Shown: piece after piece, positions 9,084-17,759 of the stretch
Layout: every line of letters begins with the position of its first letter
Position numbering within the stretch: the stretch's first letter is position 1
Source of the DNA: Malonomonas rubra DSM 5091
GTDB lineage: Bacteria > Desulfobacterota > Desulfuromonadia > Desulfuromonadales > Geopsychrobacteraceae
Reading direction: 5' to 3'
Length of the DNA stretch: 64,000 nt
Assembly (NCBI RefSeq): GCF_900142125.1
Contig: NZ_FQZT01000001.1
Location: forward strand, 124,001-188,000
The notes under the pieces: generated by a model
The model's input: only the letters and a program-made list of their open reading frames with translations
Database searches by the model: none
What the model was told of the DNA's origin: nothing
Made by a program: the position numbers and the translations under genes

Positions 9084-10541
9084 CTACTCTCTCACCCAGC
9101 GCAGCTTCGGTTTGCGCGCGGCCGTCGCCTCATCCAGCCGCTTCACCTTGGCCCGCACCGGTGCCTGTTTCAGCAGCTCCGGCTGTTTTTTTGCTTCATC
9201 AGCAATGGCCAGCAGTGCATCACAGAATTCATCCAGATTCTGCTTACTCTCAGTTTCGGTCGGCTCGATCATCAGCGCCCCGCGCACAACCAGCGGAAAA
9301 TAGATCGTCGGCGGATGAAAACCGTAGTCGATCAACCGCTTGGCGACATCAAGGGTATGGCAATCATTCTCCAGCGCGGCCTCTGAAAAGACCACCTCGT
9401 GCAATGAACGCTGCTTATGCGGCAGATCGTACTCCCCTTCCAACCGGGCACGGATATAGTTAGCATTAAGTACGGCCATTTCGGTTGCACGTTTCAGTCC
9501 TTCCCCACCCATCGAAAGGATATAGCTGTAAGCGCGAACCAGTATTCCGAAATGCCCGGCAAAGCCCTTGACCCGACCAATCGACTGCTTCAGGTCGTAC
9601 TCAAGTTTGTACCGATCGCCTTCTTTCACCACAATCGGTGTCGGCATGAAAGGAAGCAGCTTTTCAACCACACCGACCGGGCCAGCACCGGGGCCGCCAC
9701 CACCGTGCGGCGTGGAGAAGGTTTTATGCAGGTTGAAGTGCATCACGTCGATACCGATATCACCTGGGCGGCTGATGCCCATCAAGGCATTGAGGTTGGC
9801 GCCGTCGGCATACACCAAGCCACCCCGCTCGTGAATCAGATCGCAGATTTCTCGAATGTCGGACTCGAACAAACCAAGGGTGTTCGGATTGGTCACCATC
9901 AACGCGGCGACTTCATCACTCATCACCGCTTCGATCGCAGTTTTGCTGAGCACACCATCGGTTGCAACCGGAATGACCTCAAACCCGCAGAGGGAGGCAG
10001 TCGCTGGATTGGTGCCGTGAGCGGTATCGGGAATGATAACCTTGTTCCGCTTGTTTCCCTGCGCTTCGTGCCAGGCCCGAATCATCAGCATGCCGGCAAA
10101 TTCGCCCTGGGCGCCAGCTGCCGGCTGCAGCGTGATGGCATCAAAACCCGAAACTTCAGCCAGATCCCGCTGCAGCATGTACATCAGCTGCAACGCGCCC
10201 TGGCTCAAATGTTCCGGTGCCTGCGGGTGCAACTCAGCAAACCCGGGCAAACGCGCAGCCTGCTCGTTAACCTTGGGATTGTACTTCATGGTACAACTGC
10301 CGAGCGGATAAAACCCGCTGTCGACACCGTAATTCCAGGTCGACAGCCGGGTATAATGCCGGACCACGTCGACTTCAGAGAGTTCTGGAAAATCAGCAAT
10401 TTCATCGCGCAGCAGCTTGCTGTCTGGCGTCACTTCCGGCACATCGCACTGCGGCAGGCTGTAGCCAACCCGACCTTCACTAGTTGACTCGAACAACAAC
10501 TTTTCATCGAGAACCAGCCCTCGGCTGTCTGTACGGCTCAT
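9084..10541 (-). CDS. gcvPB: Glycine dehydrogenase (decarboxylating) subunit 2
   Basis: A 485-residue PLP-dependent subunit of the P-protein of the glycine cleavage system. The PLP lysine lies in MHFNLHKTFSTPHGGGGPG (near residue 273), and the YPLGSCTMKYNPK and MIEPTETES signatures are intact. With GcvPA it decarboxylates glycine and passes aminomethyl to lipoyl-GcvH, or runs in reverse. It overlaps gcvPA by 4 nt (ATGA) and is the last gene of the folD-gcv operon. Its stop codon abuts the convergent TonB-like gene, so there is no room for a terminator between them. Confidence 0.95.
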   Translation of the reverse strand: MSRTDSRGLVLDEKLLFESTSEGRVGYSLPQCDVPEVTPDSKLLRDEIADFPELSEVDVVRHYTRLSTWNYGVDSGFYPLGSCTMKYNPKVNEQAARLPGFAELHPQAPEHLSQGALQLMYMLQRDLAEVSGFDAITLQPAAGAQGEFAGMLMIRAWHEAQGNKRNKVIIPDTAHGTNPATASLCGFEVIPVATDGVLSKTAIEAVMSDEVAALMVTNPNTLGLFESDIREICDLIHERGGLVYADGANLNALMGISRPGDIGIDVMHFNLHKTFSTPHGGGGPGAGPVGVVEKLLPFMPTPIVVKEGDRYKLEYDLKQSIGRVKGFAGHFGILVRAYSYILSMGGEGLKRATEMAVLNANYIRARLEGEYDLPHKQRSLHEVVFSEAALENDCHTLDVAKRLIDYGFHPPTIYFPLVVRGALMIEPTETESKQNLDEFCDALLAIADEAKKQPELLKQAPVRAKVKRLDEATAARKPKLRWVRE

Positions 10542-11887
10542 GCTTCACCTCCTGCCAGGGCTGAAACCAGTCGATCGATCTGCTCGCGACTGTTTTGTTC
10601 GGTGACACAAATCAGCAATCCGTTGCCCAGTTCGGGGTAATCTTTTATCAGAGAAATACCCGGCAGAATGCCTTCTTTTTCCAAACGCTGCTGCAGATCA
10701 GCCACCGATTCTTTACAGGTGACGACAAACTCGTTGAAAGTTTCACCATCAAAGGCCAACTCGAAACCATCAAGTGCGGCAATCTGCTGCTTGGCATAGG
10801 CAGCTTTCGCATAATTAAGTTCAGCCAGTTTTCGCAGTCCCTGCTTACCATGCAAAGCGAGGAAAATACCGACCATCAGGGTACACATCCCCTGGTTGGA
10901 ACAAATATTCGATGTCGCTTTTTCGCGCCGGATATGCTGCTCGCGGGTTGCAAGGGTCAGCACAAAACCCCGCTTGCCATCCAGATCAACAGTTTCACCA
11001 ACCAGACGTCCGGGCAACGCACGCATATCTTTTTGCTTCACCGCAAAGAAACCGATACCGGGGCCACCGAAGGAGAGTGGAATACCGAAGCTCTGCCCCT
11101 CCCCTACGACCACATCTGCCCCGAGCTCCCCCGGAGCCTTGAACATCCCGAGGGCCATCGGCTCAGCGACAGCTGAGATCAACTTAGCACCTGCAGCATG
11201 CGCAGCAGCTGCCAATGCCTGCAGATCCTCAATCTGGCCGAAATAGTTCGGATAACCGACAGCCACTGCTGCCACTTGATCATCGAGCAACGCTGCCAGC
11301 TCTGCCTGATCGGTCACACCATCTTGTTGTGGAACTTCGATCAGCTCAACTTCGAGATAGCGGCAGTAAGTCGCGATGGTTTCTCGATATTGTGGCGGCA
11401 ATGCCTCAGAAAGCAGGACTTTGTTCCGTTTGCGGCCGACGCGCAGTGCCAGCAAAACCGCCTCAGCACAGGCAGAAGCACCATCGTACATCGAAGCGTT
11501 AGCGACATCCATGCCAGTCAGTTGGCAGATCATCGTCTGGAACTCGAAGATCGCCTGCAAAGTGCCCTGGCTGATTTCAGGCTGGTACGGCGTATAAGCG
11601 GTATAAAATTCGCTGCGACTGACGAGGTGATCAACCACTGCCGGAACAAAATGGTTATACGCACCACCACCGAGGAAACAATCCCATTCCGAAACCTTGG
11701 CATTCTGCTCTGCCAACGCACGCAGAATCGTCATCGATTCCGATTCGGAAAGCGCAGGAGGCAGATCGAGGGGAGCTTGCAAACGACAGGGCTCGGGGAT
11801 GCCGGAAAACAGCTCATCAATCTCTGTGACACCGATGGTTTCCAACATCTGCCGAATGTCTGTTTCGGTATGGGGCAGATAACGCAT
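10538..11887 (-). CDS. gcvPA: Glycine dehydrogenase (decarboxylating) subunit 1
   Basis: A 449-residue partner of GcvPB, starting MRYLPHTETDIRQML at 11887 behind a clear ribosome site (GAAGAGGATATCT). An upstream in-frame start would add only six residues. Family motifs present include FLGGGAYNHFVPAVVD, the SEFYTAYTPYQPEISQGTLQ block and SNICSNQGMC. The two-subunit P-protein is the bacterial/archaeal form, in contrast with the single-chain E. coli GcvP. It lies 55 nt downstream of gcvH and overlaps gcvPB. Confidence 0.95.
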   Translation of the reverse strand: MRYLPHTETDIRQMLETIGVTEIDELFSGIPEPCRLQAPLDLPPALSESESMTILRALAEQNAKVSEWDCFLGGGAYNHFVPAVVDHLVSRSEFYTAYTPYQPEISQGTLQAIFEFQTMICQLTGMDVANASMYDGASACAEAVLLALRVGRKRNKVLLSEALPPQYRETIATYCRYLEVELIEVPQQDGVTDQAELAALLDDQVAAVAVGYPNYFGQIEDLQALAAAAHAAGAKLISAVAEPMALGMFKAPGELGADVVVGEGQSFGIPLSFGGPGIGFFAVKQKDMRALPGRLVGETVDLDGKRGFVLTLATREQHIRREKATSNICSNQGMCTLMVGIFLALHGKQGLRKLAELNYAKAAYAKQQIAALDGFELAFDGETFNEFVVTCKESVADLQQRLEKEGILPGISLIKDYPELGNGLLICVTEQNSREQIDRLVSALAGGEA

Positions 11888-11942
11888 AGATATCCTCTTC
11901 AGCAAAAAACTGACAGGTTGTCGAAATGAATCGAGCAGGAAA

Positions 11943-12326
11943 TTAATCCTGCTCGATGAACTCCTGGTAAGCGGCGGCGTCCATCAGATCGTCGAGTTCG
12001 CCACTATCATTCAGCTTGACTTTCACCATCCAGCCATCTTCATAAGGAGAGCTGTTGAGCATCTCCGGCTCGTCGGGAAGATCGTCATTAACCTCGACAA
12101 CCTCACCGCTCAGCGGAGAGTAAACATCGGAAACGGCCTTGACCGACTCAACAACACCAAGCGGCTTGCCTGCTTCCAGCTGATCACCAACTTCAGGTAG
12201 CTCAACAAAAACAACGTCACCCAACTGATCCTGAGCAAAATCGGTAATGCCGATTGTAACGACATCGTCCTCAACCATGACCCACTCATGCTCTTCGGTG
12301 TACTTTAGTTCTTCCGGAAATTCCAT
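11943..12326 (-). CDS. gcvH: Glycine cleavage system H protein
   Basis: A 127-residue lipoyl carrier. It has the family start (YTEEHEWV), FAQDQLGDVVFVELPEVG and the lipoylation site VVESVKAVSDVYSP with the target lysine near residue 64. It shuttles the aminomethyl group between the P and T proteins. The ATG follows a consensus ribosome site (AGGAGGATGCC). It lies between gcvT (42 nt) and gcvPA (55 nt). Confidence 0.96.
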   Translation of the reverse strand: MEFPEELKYTEEHEWVMVEDDVVTIGITDFAQDQLGDVVFVELPEVGDQLEAGKPLGVVESVKAVSDVYSPLSGEVVEVNDDLPDEPEMLNSSPYEDGWMVKVKLNDSGELDDLMDAAAYQEFIEQD

Positions 12327-12368
12327 GGCATCCTCCTGATTTTGTTGTAAGTAGGTTTTTATCTCAAT

Positions 12369-13454
12369 TTATACAAATGGTGGCTTGACCCGCACGGCAG
12401 CAACCTGACGTTTGCGGATACCGACCCGTAATTCCTGCTTTCCATCAGCGATCTCCGCCTCGATCAGTGCAAGCGCGATTCCCTGCTTGAGGCAAGGAGA
12501 CATGGTGCCGCTGGTGACATAGCCGACCTCTCTCCCATCACAGAGTACCGGGTAATTCTCCCGCGGAACTCCTGACTCGGTTAATTTCAGACCAATCAGC
12601 TTACGCTTGAGACCTGTCTCCTTCGCCTCGATCAAAGCCTGCGAGCCGACAAACTCACCCTTTTTCAACTTGGTGATCCAGGCCAGCCGTGCTTCCAAAG
12701 GGAGAATATCAGCAGTTATTTCATGACCGTAGAGAGCATAGGCTTTTTCCAGCCGCAAGGTATCGCGTGCGCCAAGGCCAGTCGGGGTCAACCCATGTGA
12801 TTCACCAACGCGCATCAACTCCTGCCATAACTTGATAGCATCCTTTGTCGGACAATAAAGCTCGAAACCATCTTCGCCGGTATAACCGGTACGAGAAATA
12901 ATTGTCTCGATTTCGGCAACCTGCCCTTCTTTAAACCAGTAGAATTTTATTGTCGATAAATCAGTATCGGTCAGTTCAGCCAGAATTGCGTCCGCTTTTG
13001 GTCCCTGCAGAGCCAATTGAGCAAACTCGCTACTGCGGTTTATCAGCTTAAGGTCGGAAAACTCAGACTCGGCCAGCAGCTTTTCCAGCCACTCGAAATC
13101 CTTATCGGTATTGGCGGCGTTGACGCAGAGCAGATAATTATCTGCAGCAAAACGGTAGAGAGTCAGATCATCAACGACTCCACCGGTCGAATAGCAGAGC
13201 GCTGTATATTGAACCTGGTTATCGGCAAGAGCGGAGACATCATTGATCGTGGCGTATTGAAGAAAATCGAAAGCCTGCGGGCCGCTGACTTCAATCTCGC
13301 CCATGTGAGAGACATCAAACAGACCGGCGGCTTCACGCACTGCCATATGTTCAGCGATAACACCGGAATACTGAACCGGCATATCCCAACCGCCGAACTC
13401 GACCATGCGGGCACCAGCATCTCGATGGACCTGATTCAGTACGGTTTTTTTCAT
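12369..13454 (-). CDS. gcvT: Aminomethyltransferase (glycine cleavage T protein)
   Basis: A 361-residue tetrahydrofolate-dependent T protein. The start at 13454 (MKKTVLNQVHRDAGARMV) is chosen because it follows AAGGGAG and matches the usual family start; an upstream in-frame ATG would overlap metF. Motifs: FGGWDMPVQYSG, the folate-binding Asp of VVDDLTLYR, SRTGYTGEDGFELY and LGARDTLRLE. It transfers methylene between lipoyl-GcvH and THF, so it is the junction between the folate genes upstream and the Gcv genes downstream. Confidence 0.96.
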   Translation of the reverse strand: MKKTVLNQVHRDAGARMVEFGGWDMPVQYSGVIAEHMAVREAAGLFDVSHMGEIEVSGPQAFDFLQYATINDVSALADNQVQYTALCYSTGGVVDDLTLYRFAADNYLLCVNAANTDKDFEWLEKLLAESEFSDLKLINRSSEFAQLALQGPKADAILAELTDTDLSTIKFYWFKEGQVAEIETIISRTGYTGEDGFELYCPTKDAIKLWQELMRVGESHGLTPTGLGARDTLRLEKAYALYGHEITADILPLEARLAWITKLKKGEFVGSQALIEAKETGLKRKLIGLKLTESGVPRENYPVLCDGREVGYVTSGTMSPCLKQGIALALIEAEIADGKQELRVGIRKRQVAAVRVKPPFV

Positions 13455-13497
13455 CGGCGGGCTCCCTTGAATATTGAATGGAAACTGATTGAATAGC

Positions 13498-14355
13498 TTA
13501 CCCCGCAAGGATCTGCGGAATCAAATCTTCATGACCGAAAGTCATCAGGTGAACTCCCTGGCAAAACTCCCGCGCCAAGGCCACCATTTCGCGGGCGATA
13601 GCAACCCCTTCCTGCAGAGAATCGGGGGCATCTTCTAGGCGTTGTAGCAAATCTTGCGGCACCTGTACACCCGGAATATTACGGTTGAGAAAATCGGCCA
13701 TGCGAACGTTTTTCAGCAACAGCACACCCAGTATAACAGGAACCTGATAAAGTCTGGCTTCAGCCATAAAAGATTCGAGTTTCGTGCGTTCGAAAACCGC
13801 CTGGGTCTGAAAAAAACGCGCACCGCAGGCGACCTTCTTTTTGAATTTTTTCAGCGTAAGAAGTTGCGGTTCTGCTGCTGGAGCGACAGCAGCACCGGAG
13901 AAAAACTGCGGTGGCTGACTCAATTTTTTTCCCGCCATATCGACGCCGTGCTCCAGCCCGGAAACAGCCTGAAGCAGTTGCACAGAATCAAGGTCAAATA
14001 CTGGACATGAAGCTTTATGATCACCAAACTTTGGATGATCGCCAGTCAGCAGCAGCAGGTTTTCAATTCCCAACGCCGATGCACCGAGCAGGTCGGATTG
14101 CAGCGCCATACGATTGCGGTCGCGGCAGGTAATCTGCAAAATCGGCTGATAACCATGCTGGACCAGTTGCCCCGCCAGAGCCAGCGGCGACATACGCATA
14201 CAGGCCCCCTGATTGTCAGTGATATTGATAGCATCCATATCGCGCAGGAGTTCGGCCTTGGCCAGTGCCGGCCCGACATCGACCCCTTTCGGCGGAGCGA
14301 TTTCGGCCGTTACGACAAACTGCTGCTGAGACAACTTTTCAGCGAGCCGACTCAT
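13498..14355 (-). CDS. metF: Methylenetetrahydrofolate reductase, MetF family
   Basis: A 285-residue TIM-barrel protein with MTHFR motifs: TAEIAPPKGVD, INITDNQGACMRMS (the FAD/folate region), ILQITCRDRNRMALQSDLLGA, LLLLTGDHP and CGARFFQTQAVF. It reduces methylene-THF to methyl-THF. It overlaps the MetV gene by 4 nt (ATGA), as expected for the two-subunit MetVF enzymes of acetogens and related anaerobes, where MetV supplies an Fe-S/zinc module. The electron donor in this organism is not shown by the sequence. Confidence 0.9.
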   Translation of the reverse strand: MSRLAEKLSQQQFVVTAEIAPPKGVDVGPALAKAELLRDMDAINITDNQGACMRMSPLALAGQLVQHGYQPILQITCRDRNRMALQSDLLGASALGIENLLLLTGDHPKFGDHKASCPVFDLDSVQLLQAVSGLEHGVDMAGKKLSQPPQFFSGAAVAPAAEPQLLTLKKFKKKVACGARFFQTQAVFERTKLESFMAEARLYQVPVILGVLLLKNVRMADFLNRNIPGVQVPQDLLQRLEDAPDSLQEGVAIAREMVALAREFCQGVHLMTFGHEDLIPQILAG

Positions 14356-15014
14356 TTATCACCCCGGCCACGATCAATTTTGTGCTTACCCGGTTTGTAT
14401 TTCCGACTCCAGTCTTTCGGCTGCACAGTACGATCGAACACACCTTGCCGCTGCTGTTTTTCCAACCGCTCATGAATTTTCAACCAGGTGCATTCTTTCT
14501 GCTCATCAACTTCGCAATGTCCGTCTTCCAACCCACCGCAGGGGCCATTGAGCAAACCTTTGGCGCAGTTGGTCACCGGGCAGATACCGGCAGTTTCATT
14601 GAGGATGCAATCACCACAGAGAGAGCAACGCTCTTCATACTCACCGAAGCGGCGAATATTTCCGAGAAAGAGAGAATTGACGCCGGCCAGCACACGCTTG
14701 TCGACGCAATCGGAGATCGACTGAACACCTGCGCCGCAAGAGAGAACAAGCAGCGCATCGGCTTCTTCGACTTGATGTTTGCAGCGGCGCAGCTCGCGCG
14801 CCGCTCGCATGATGTGGCAGGCTTCGTCCAGGATGACGCTGCCAACCACTTCATGACCACGTTCTTCCAGCCACTCCTGGGCGGCGAAGACCTCGTCCTC
14901 GCCGCCCACTTTGCAGACAGTGGCACAGGCACCGCAGCCGACCAGGAACAAGGCGTGGTAATCCTTGACCAGTTCGGCCCACTCTTCGCGGGATTTCTGC
15001 GTGCCGATAATCAT
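14352..15014 (-). CDS. metV: MetV-type methylenetetrahydrofolate reductase partner protein
   Basis: A 220-residue cysteine-rich protein (MTHFR C-terminal, zinc/Fe-S-type domain). Cysteine groups are visible at LVGCGACATVCKVGG (residues 25-37), CSLCGDCILNETAGICPVTNC (about 135-155) and CGG... HCEV... ECTW (165-185). In acetogens MetV binds MetF and holds an iron-sulfur cluster. It sits between folD (9 nt) and metF (4-nt overlap). Family membership is clear; the redox partner is unknown. Confidence 0.85.
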   Translation of the reverse strand: MIIGTQKSREEWAELVKDYHALFLVGCGACATVCKVGGEDEVFAAQEWLEERGHEVVGSVILDEACHIMRAARELRRCKHQVEEADALLVLSCGAGVQSISDCVDKRVLAGVNSLFLGNIRRFGEYEERCSLCGDCILNETAGICPVTNCAKGLLNGPCGGLEDGHCEVDEQKECTWLKIHERLEKQQRQGVFDRTVQPKDWSRKYKPGKHKIDRGRGDK

Positions 15015-15023
15015 AAGTCGTAC

Positions 15024-15878
15024 CTATTCGCCAGCGGCGCGACGTTTGGCACTGACAACGGTGTTGTAGAGCAACATGGTGATGGTCATCGGACCGACAC
15101 CGCCCGGAACCGGGGTGATGGCGGATGCGCGCTCGAAAGCTGCATCGTACTCAACATCGCCGACCAGCTTCTTTTCACCGACACGGTTCACACCAACATC
15201 GATTACTACGGCGCCTTCCTTGATCCACGCGCCTTTGACCATTTCCGGCACACCTACAGCGGCGATAACAACATCGGCGGCGGCAACCTTGGCGGGCAGA
15301 TCCTGAGTCCGGGAGTGACAGATGGTCACTGTGGCATGTTCAGCCAGGCACATCAGCGCAACCGGCTTGCCGACGATGTTAGAGCGACCAACGACAACAA
15401 CTTCCTTACCCTTCAAATCAACGCCGGTGCGCTCCAGCATCTTCATCACGCCGTAAGGAGTACAGGGCTGGAACAACGGGTTTCCTGTCGCCAGACGACC
15501 AACGTTGTACGGGTGGAAGCCATCGACATCTTTCTTCGGTGAGATCAGGTCGAGAACCTTCGCTTCATCTATATGATCCGGCAGCGGCAGCTGCACCAGG
15601 ATACCGTCGATCTTCTCATCGGCATTGAGCTTTTCGATCAGCGCCAGCAGATCGGCTTCGCTCGTTTCTGCCGGAAGTTTATGCTCATCAGAGAAAATTC
15701 CTGCAGCCGCGCAGGCTTTCTCTTTCATCGACACATAAACCCGGCTGGCCGGATCTTCACCAACCAGAACAACAGCCAGCCCGGGGGTCACCCCTTGAGC
15801 CACCAGTTCAGCAGTGTCTGCTTTGATTTCTTCACGCATATCGGCTGCGATTGCTTTGCCATCGATAACTGTCGCCAC
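15024..15878 (-). CDS. folD: Bifunctional methylene-THF dehydrogenase/methenyl-THF cyclohydrolase
   Basis: A 284-residue FolD with intact signatures: [15 protein letters not shown] (catalytic Lys), [11 protein letters not shown] and [13 protein letters not shown], plus [14 protein letters not shown] at the C-terminus. It interconverts formyl-, methenyl- and methylene-THF. The start is GTG at 15876-15878 behind GGGAGGAAAAAC. It is the first gene of the operon, with a strong promoter candidate at 15963-15991. No formate-THF ligase gene lies in the window. Confidence 0.96.
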   Translation of the reverse strand: MATVIDGKAIAADMREEIKADTAELVAQGVTPGLAVVLVGEDPASRVYVSMKEKACAAAGIFSDEHKLPAETSEADLLALIEKLNADEKIDGILVQLPLPDHIDEAKVLDLISPKKDVDGFHPYNVGRLATGNPLFQPCTPYGVMKMLERTGVDLKGKEVVVVGRSNIVGKPVALMCLAEHATVTICHSRTQDLPAKVAAADVVIAAVGVPEMVKGAWIKEGAVVIDVGVNRVGEKKLVGDVEYDAAFERASAITPVPGGVGPMTITMLLYNTVVSAKRRAAGE

Positions 15879-15962
15879 GTTTTTCCTCCCAAGAGATGAA
15901 ATTGATTATGAAAGCCGCTCGAACGGGATAAAGTGAGCAGATTTAACCTCGTTGAATGCCAA

Positions 15963-15991
15963 ACTATACGTAAGCATTTCATGAATGTAAA
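15963..15991 (-). promoter_or_regulatory. Sigma-70-type promoter of the folD-metVF-gcv operon
   Basis: On the minus strand, TTTACA (15986-15991), 17 nt, TATAGT (15963-15968); each box matches in 5 of 6 positions. It lies about 85 nt upstream of the folD GTG. No glycine riboswitch core was recognised in the leader. Confidence 0.6.
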
Positions 15992-16038
15992 GCGGCTGTA
16001 CCGGCCGATCAACGTATACTTTTCTATGGGTAAAACAG

Positions 16039-16072
16039 CAGAAGCCCCTCCGGTAATCCAGAGGGGCTTCTG
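16039..16072 (-). terminator. Intrinsic terminator downstream of the fmdB-type gene
   Basis: A perfect 12-bp stem CAGAAGCCCCTC / GAGGGGCTTCTG with a 10-nt loop. On the minus strand it is followed by CTGTTTTAC, a short T-run. It separates the zinc-ribbon gene from the folD promoter. Confidence 0.7.
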
Positions 16073-16095
16073 TGAATGAAACTGAATGATGATGA

Positions 16096-16338
16096 TCAGC
16101 CGTTGGCGGCCTTCGGGCAACCCGCGCAGGCATCGCTTTTTTCAGCGCTACAGGAGGAAGGTTGCGAGTAGCCCTGCTGGTACCAGCCGCCTCCCTTAAG
16201 TGCAAAACCAGTTTGCGAAATCATTTTTTTCACCGAACCGCCACACTCACGACATTCACTGACCGGCTTGTCGGAAAACTTCTGGCGAACCTCAAACTGC
16301 AATCCACAAGATTCACATTCATATTCGTACAAAGGCAT
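16096..16338 (-). CDS. FmdB-family zinc-ribbon protein
   Basis: An 80-residue protein starting MPLYEYECESCG at 16338 behind GGAGGAATTTTGCC. A longer frame exists upstream but lacks a ribosome site. The N-terminal FmdB/CxxC_CxxC_SSSS zinc ribbon has CESC... CREC (residues 9-12 and about 34-37). The C-terminal tail is Ser/Cys-rich and ends CAGCPKA. Members were first noted near formamidase and formylmethanofuran genes, but the function is unproven. It is a separate unit with its own terminator. Confidence 0.85.
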   Translation of the reverse strand: MPLYEYECESCGLQFEVRQKFSDKPVSECRECGGSVKKMISQTGFALKGGGWYQQGYSQPSSCSAEKSDACAGCPKAANG

Positions 16339-16406
16339 GGCAAAATTCCTCCGCGTTTTTAGTCTGTTGAAACGAAGGCAGATAATAATGATTGTCGCAG
16401 CTGCTG

Positions 16407-16715
16407 TCAAGACGGGGAAAGGTTCTGATTGAGGACGACTTCTGCCTGCGGCATCTCGACACCTTTCAGCAAAATCCGTTTTTGCCGCGATTTATCCCCG
16501 GCAACCAGGACAACAGAACTTTTAGAGATACCAAAAAGTTTAGCCAGGTAGGCACAGCAGGCCTTGTTGGCAGCCCCCTCGACCGGTGGCGATGTCAGCT
16601 TGATTTTCAGCACATCACCCTGGAGTCCAACCAGCTGATTCCGGCTGGAACGCGGCTGAACCTGCAACGACAAAAGGGTCCCTTCGTTACTCTGTTTAAG
16701 GCAGGAATAATTCAA
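16407..16715 (-). CDS. yggU: YggU/DUF167 family protein
   Basis: A 102-residue protein with the DUF167 core: LSLQVQPRSSRNQLVG, LKIKLTSPPVEGAANKA and the GDKSRQKRILLKG loop. The biochemical function is unknown. The likely start is TTG at 16713-16715, which overlaps the divIVA stop in TTGA, so translation is probably coupled to divIVA. The order yggT-divIVA-yggU is characteristic of Desulfuromonadia genomes (recalled, not searched). Confidence 0.85.
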   Translation of the reverse strand: MNYSCLKQSNEGTLLSLQVQPRSSRNQLVGLQGDVLKIKLTSPPVEGAANKACCAYLAKLFGISKSSVVLVAGDKSRQKRILLKGVEMPQAEVVLNQNLSPS

Positions 16716-17248
16716 GGCAGATCAATAGCGTCATTGTTCAGCCTGTCAAGCAAAGGCTGATCATGATCAAGCAGGCTGGCCTGTTTTTCTTCCTCTTCCA
16801 ACTGCATGATATCCAGATCGAGTAGTTTCAGATGGCCTTCGACGAGTGAACGAAGGCCGGTCTCAAAGGAGATTTTCTGCCGTTTCAGCTCTTGTATTTC
16901 ACTGAGCAACTGCACACGCCGCTCGGCCGCATCCCGCACGACATGTTCCCCTTCAAGGTGCGCTTCAGCAATCATAACCTCCGCTTCTTTGCGGGCATTC
17001 TCTTTCAGCTCTTCCGTCACCTGCTGCGCAGTCATAAGCGTTTCCTGCAGCGCCTTTTCCCGGTCGCGCATCTGTTCAAGCGATGTTCGGGTACGAGCCA
17101 GCGACTCTTTCAGCTCGTTGTTCTGCTTGTGCAACCGTTCAATTTCGTCGGCCAGCATCTCCAGGAAATGATCGACGGCAGCTGTATCGTAGCCAAAAAG
17201 CCGGCTCTTGAACTGATGCTGTTGAATTTCTATCGGAGTAATCCGCAT
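16712..17248 (-). CDS. divIVA: DivIVA-domain protein
   Basis: A 178-residue coiled-coil protein. The N-terminal DivIVA domain (residues 1-60, MRITPIEIQQHQFKSRLFGYDTAAVDHFLEML) carries the FxxxxFGYD-type membrane-binding region. The rest is predicted coiled coil rich in Glu, Arg and Lys with an IAEAHLEGEHVVRDAAERR segment. DivIVA proteins mark negatively curved membrane at poles and septa. In Gram-negative bacteria this gene sits beside yggT and yggU and its role is little studied. The gap to yggT is 15 nt. Confidence 0.85.
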   Translation of the reverse strand: MRITPIEIQQHQFKSRLFGYDTAAVDHFLEMLADEIERLHKQNNELKESLARTRTSLEQMRDREKALQETLMTAQQVTEELKENARKEAEVMIAEAHLEGEHVVRDAAERRVQLLSEIQELKRQKISFETGLRSLVEGHLKLLDLDIMQLEEEEKQASLLDHDQPLLDRLNNDAIDLP

Positions 17249-17263
17249 CTGCTTATCCAGTCG

Positions 17264-17551
17264 CTATCCGTGCGCCAGACGCATCAGAAAAGTAATAATG
17301 AATTGCTGGGCCACGGAAAGCAACAACAGCAGTACGATCGGTGAAAAGTCGAATGTTCCCGCGCGCAGAAAAGGAATCAGGCTACGCAGCTTGTAAAGAA
17401 CCGGATCGGTTGCGCTATGGAGAAAACGAACAATCGGGTTGTATGGATCAGGGCTGACCCAAGAGATCAAGGCTCGGGCAATGACGATAAAAATATAAAT
17501 ATTAAACGCCAAATCGAGAATTCTGGCAAAAGCAACAATCAACATATCCAT
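17264..17551 (-). CDS. yggT: YggT-family membrane protein
   Basis: A 95-residue protein with two hydrophobic segments (about residues 5-30 and 65-90) and the YggT signature IVIARALISWVSPDPYNPIVRFLHSATDPVL. It is thought to act in membrane or cell-division processes (homologues YlmG/CCB3). It is first in a three-gene operon with divIVA and yggU. Confidence 0.88.
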   Translation of the reverse strand: MDMLIVAFARILDLAFNIYIFIVIARALISWVSPDPYNPIVRFLHSATDPVLYKLRSLIPFLRAGTFDFSPIVLLLLLSVAQQFIITFLMRLAHG

Positions 17552-17759
17552 AAAAGAAAACTCCTTCTCATTTCCTACTTAATAAACTGTAATTTTTATG
17601 ACCTTATACAAAAAGAGTTTGAAGCTGTCAAACACTTACGAAATTCTTATAACCTCTTAGTTCTTTTAGCTTTATTTTCATTTCAAATCTAGCTAGATTG
17701 TTCGCACTTGAATATATATTTTTCCGATTACGACATCATTCTATAAAAAAGAGGATAAC

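Noticed and set aside
9417-10487. Long plus-strand open frame (356 codons) opposite gcvPB
   Set aside because: It is a shadow of a highly conserved enzyme gene, with no motif or ribosome site of its own.
14265-15542. Long plus-strand open frame (425 codons) opposite metV and folD
   Set aside because: It is antisense to two genes with clear family motifs, has no recognisable domain and arises from the codon bias of the minus-strand genes.
15879-16038. Glycine riboswitch in front of the folD-gcv operon
   Set aside because: The conserved glycine aptamer core could not be found in this leader or before gcvT.
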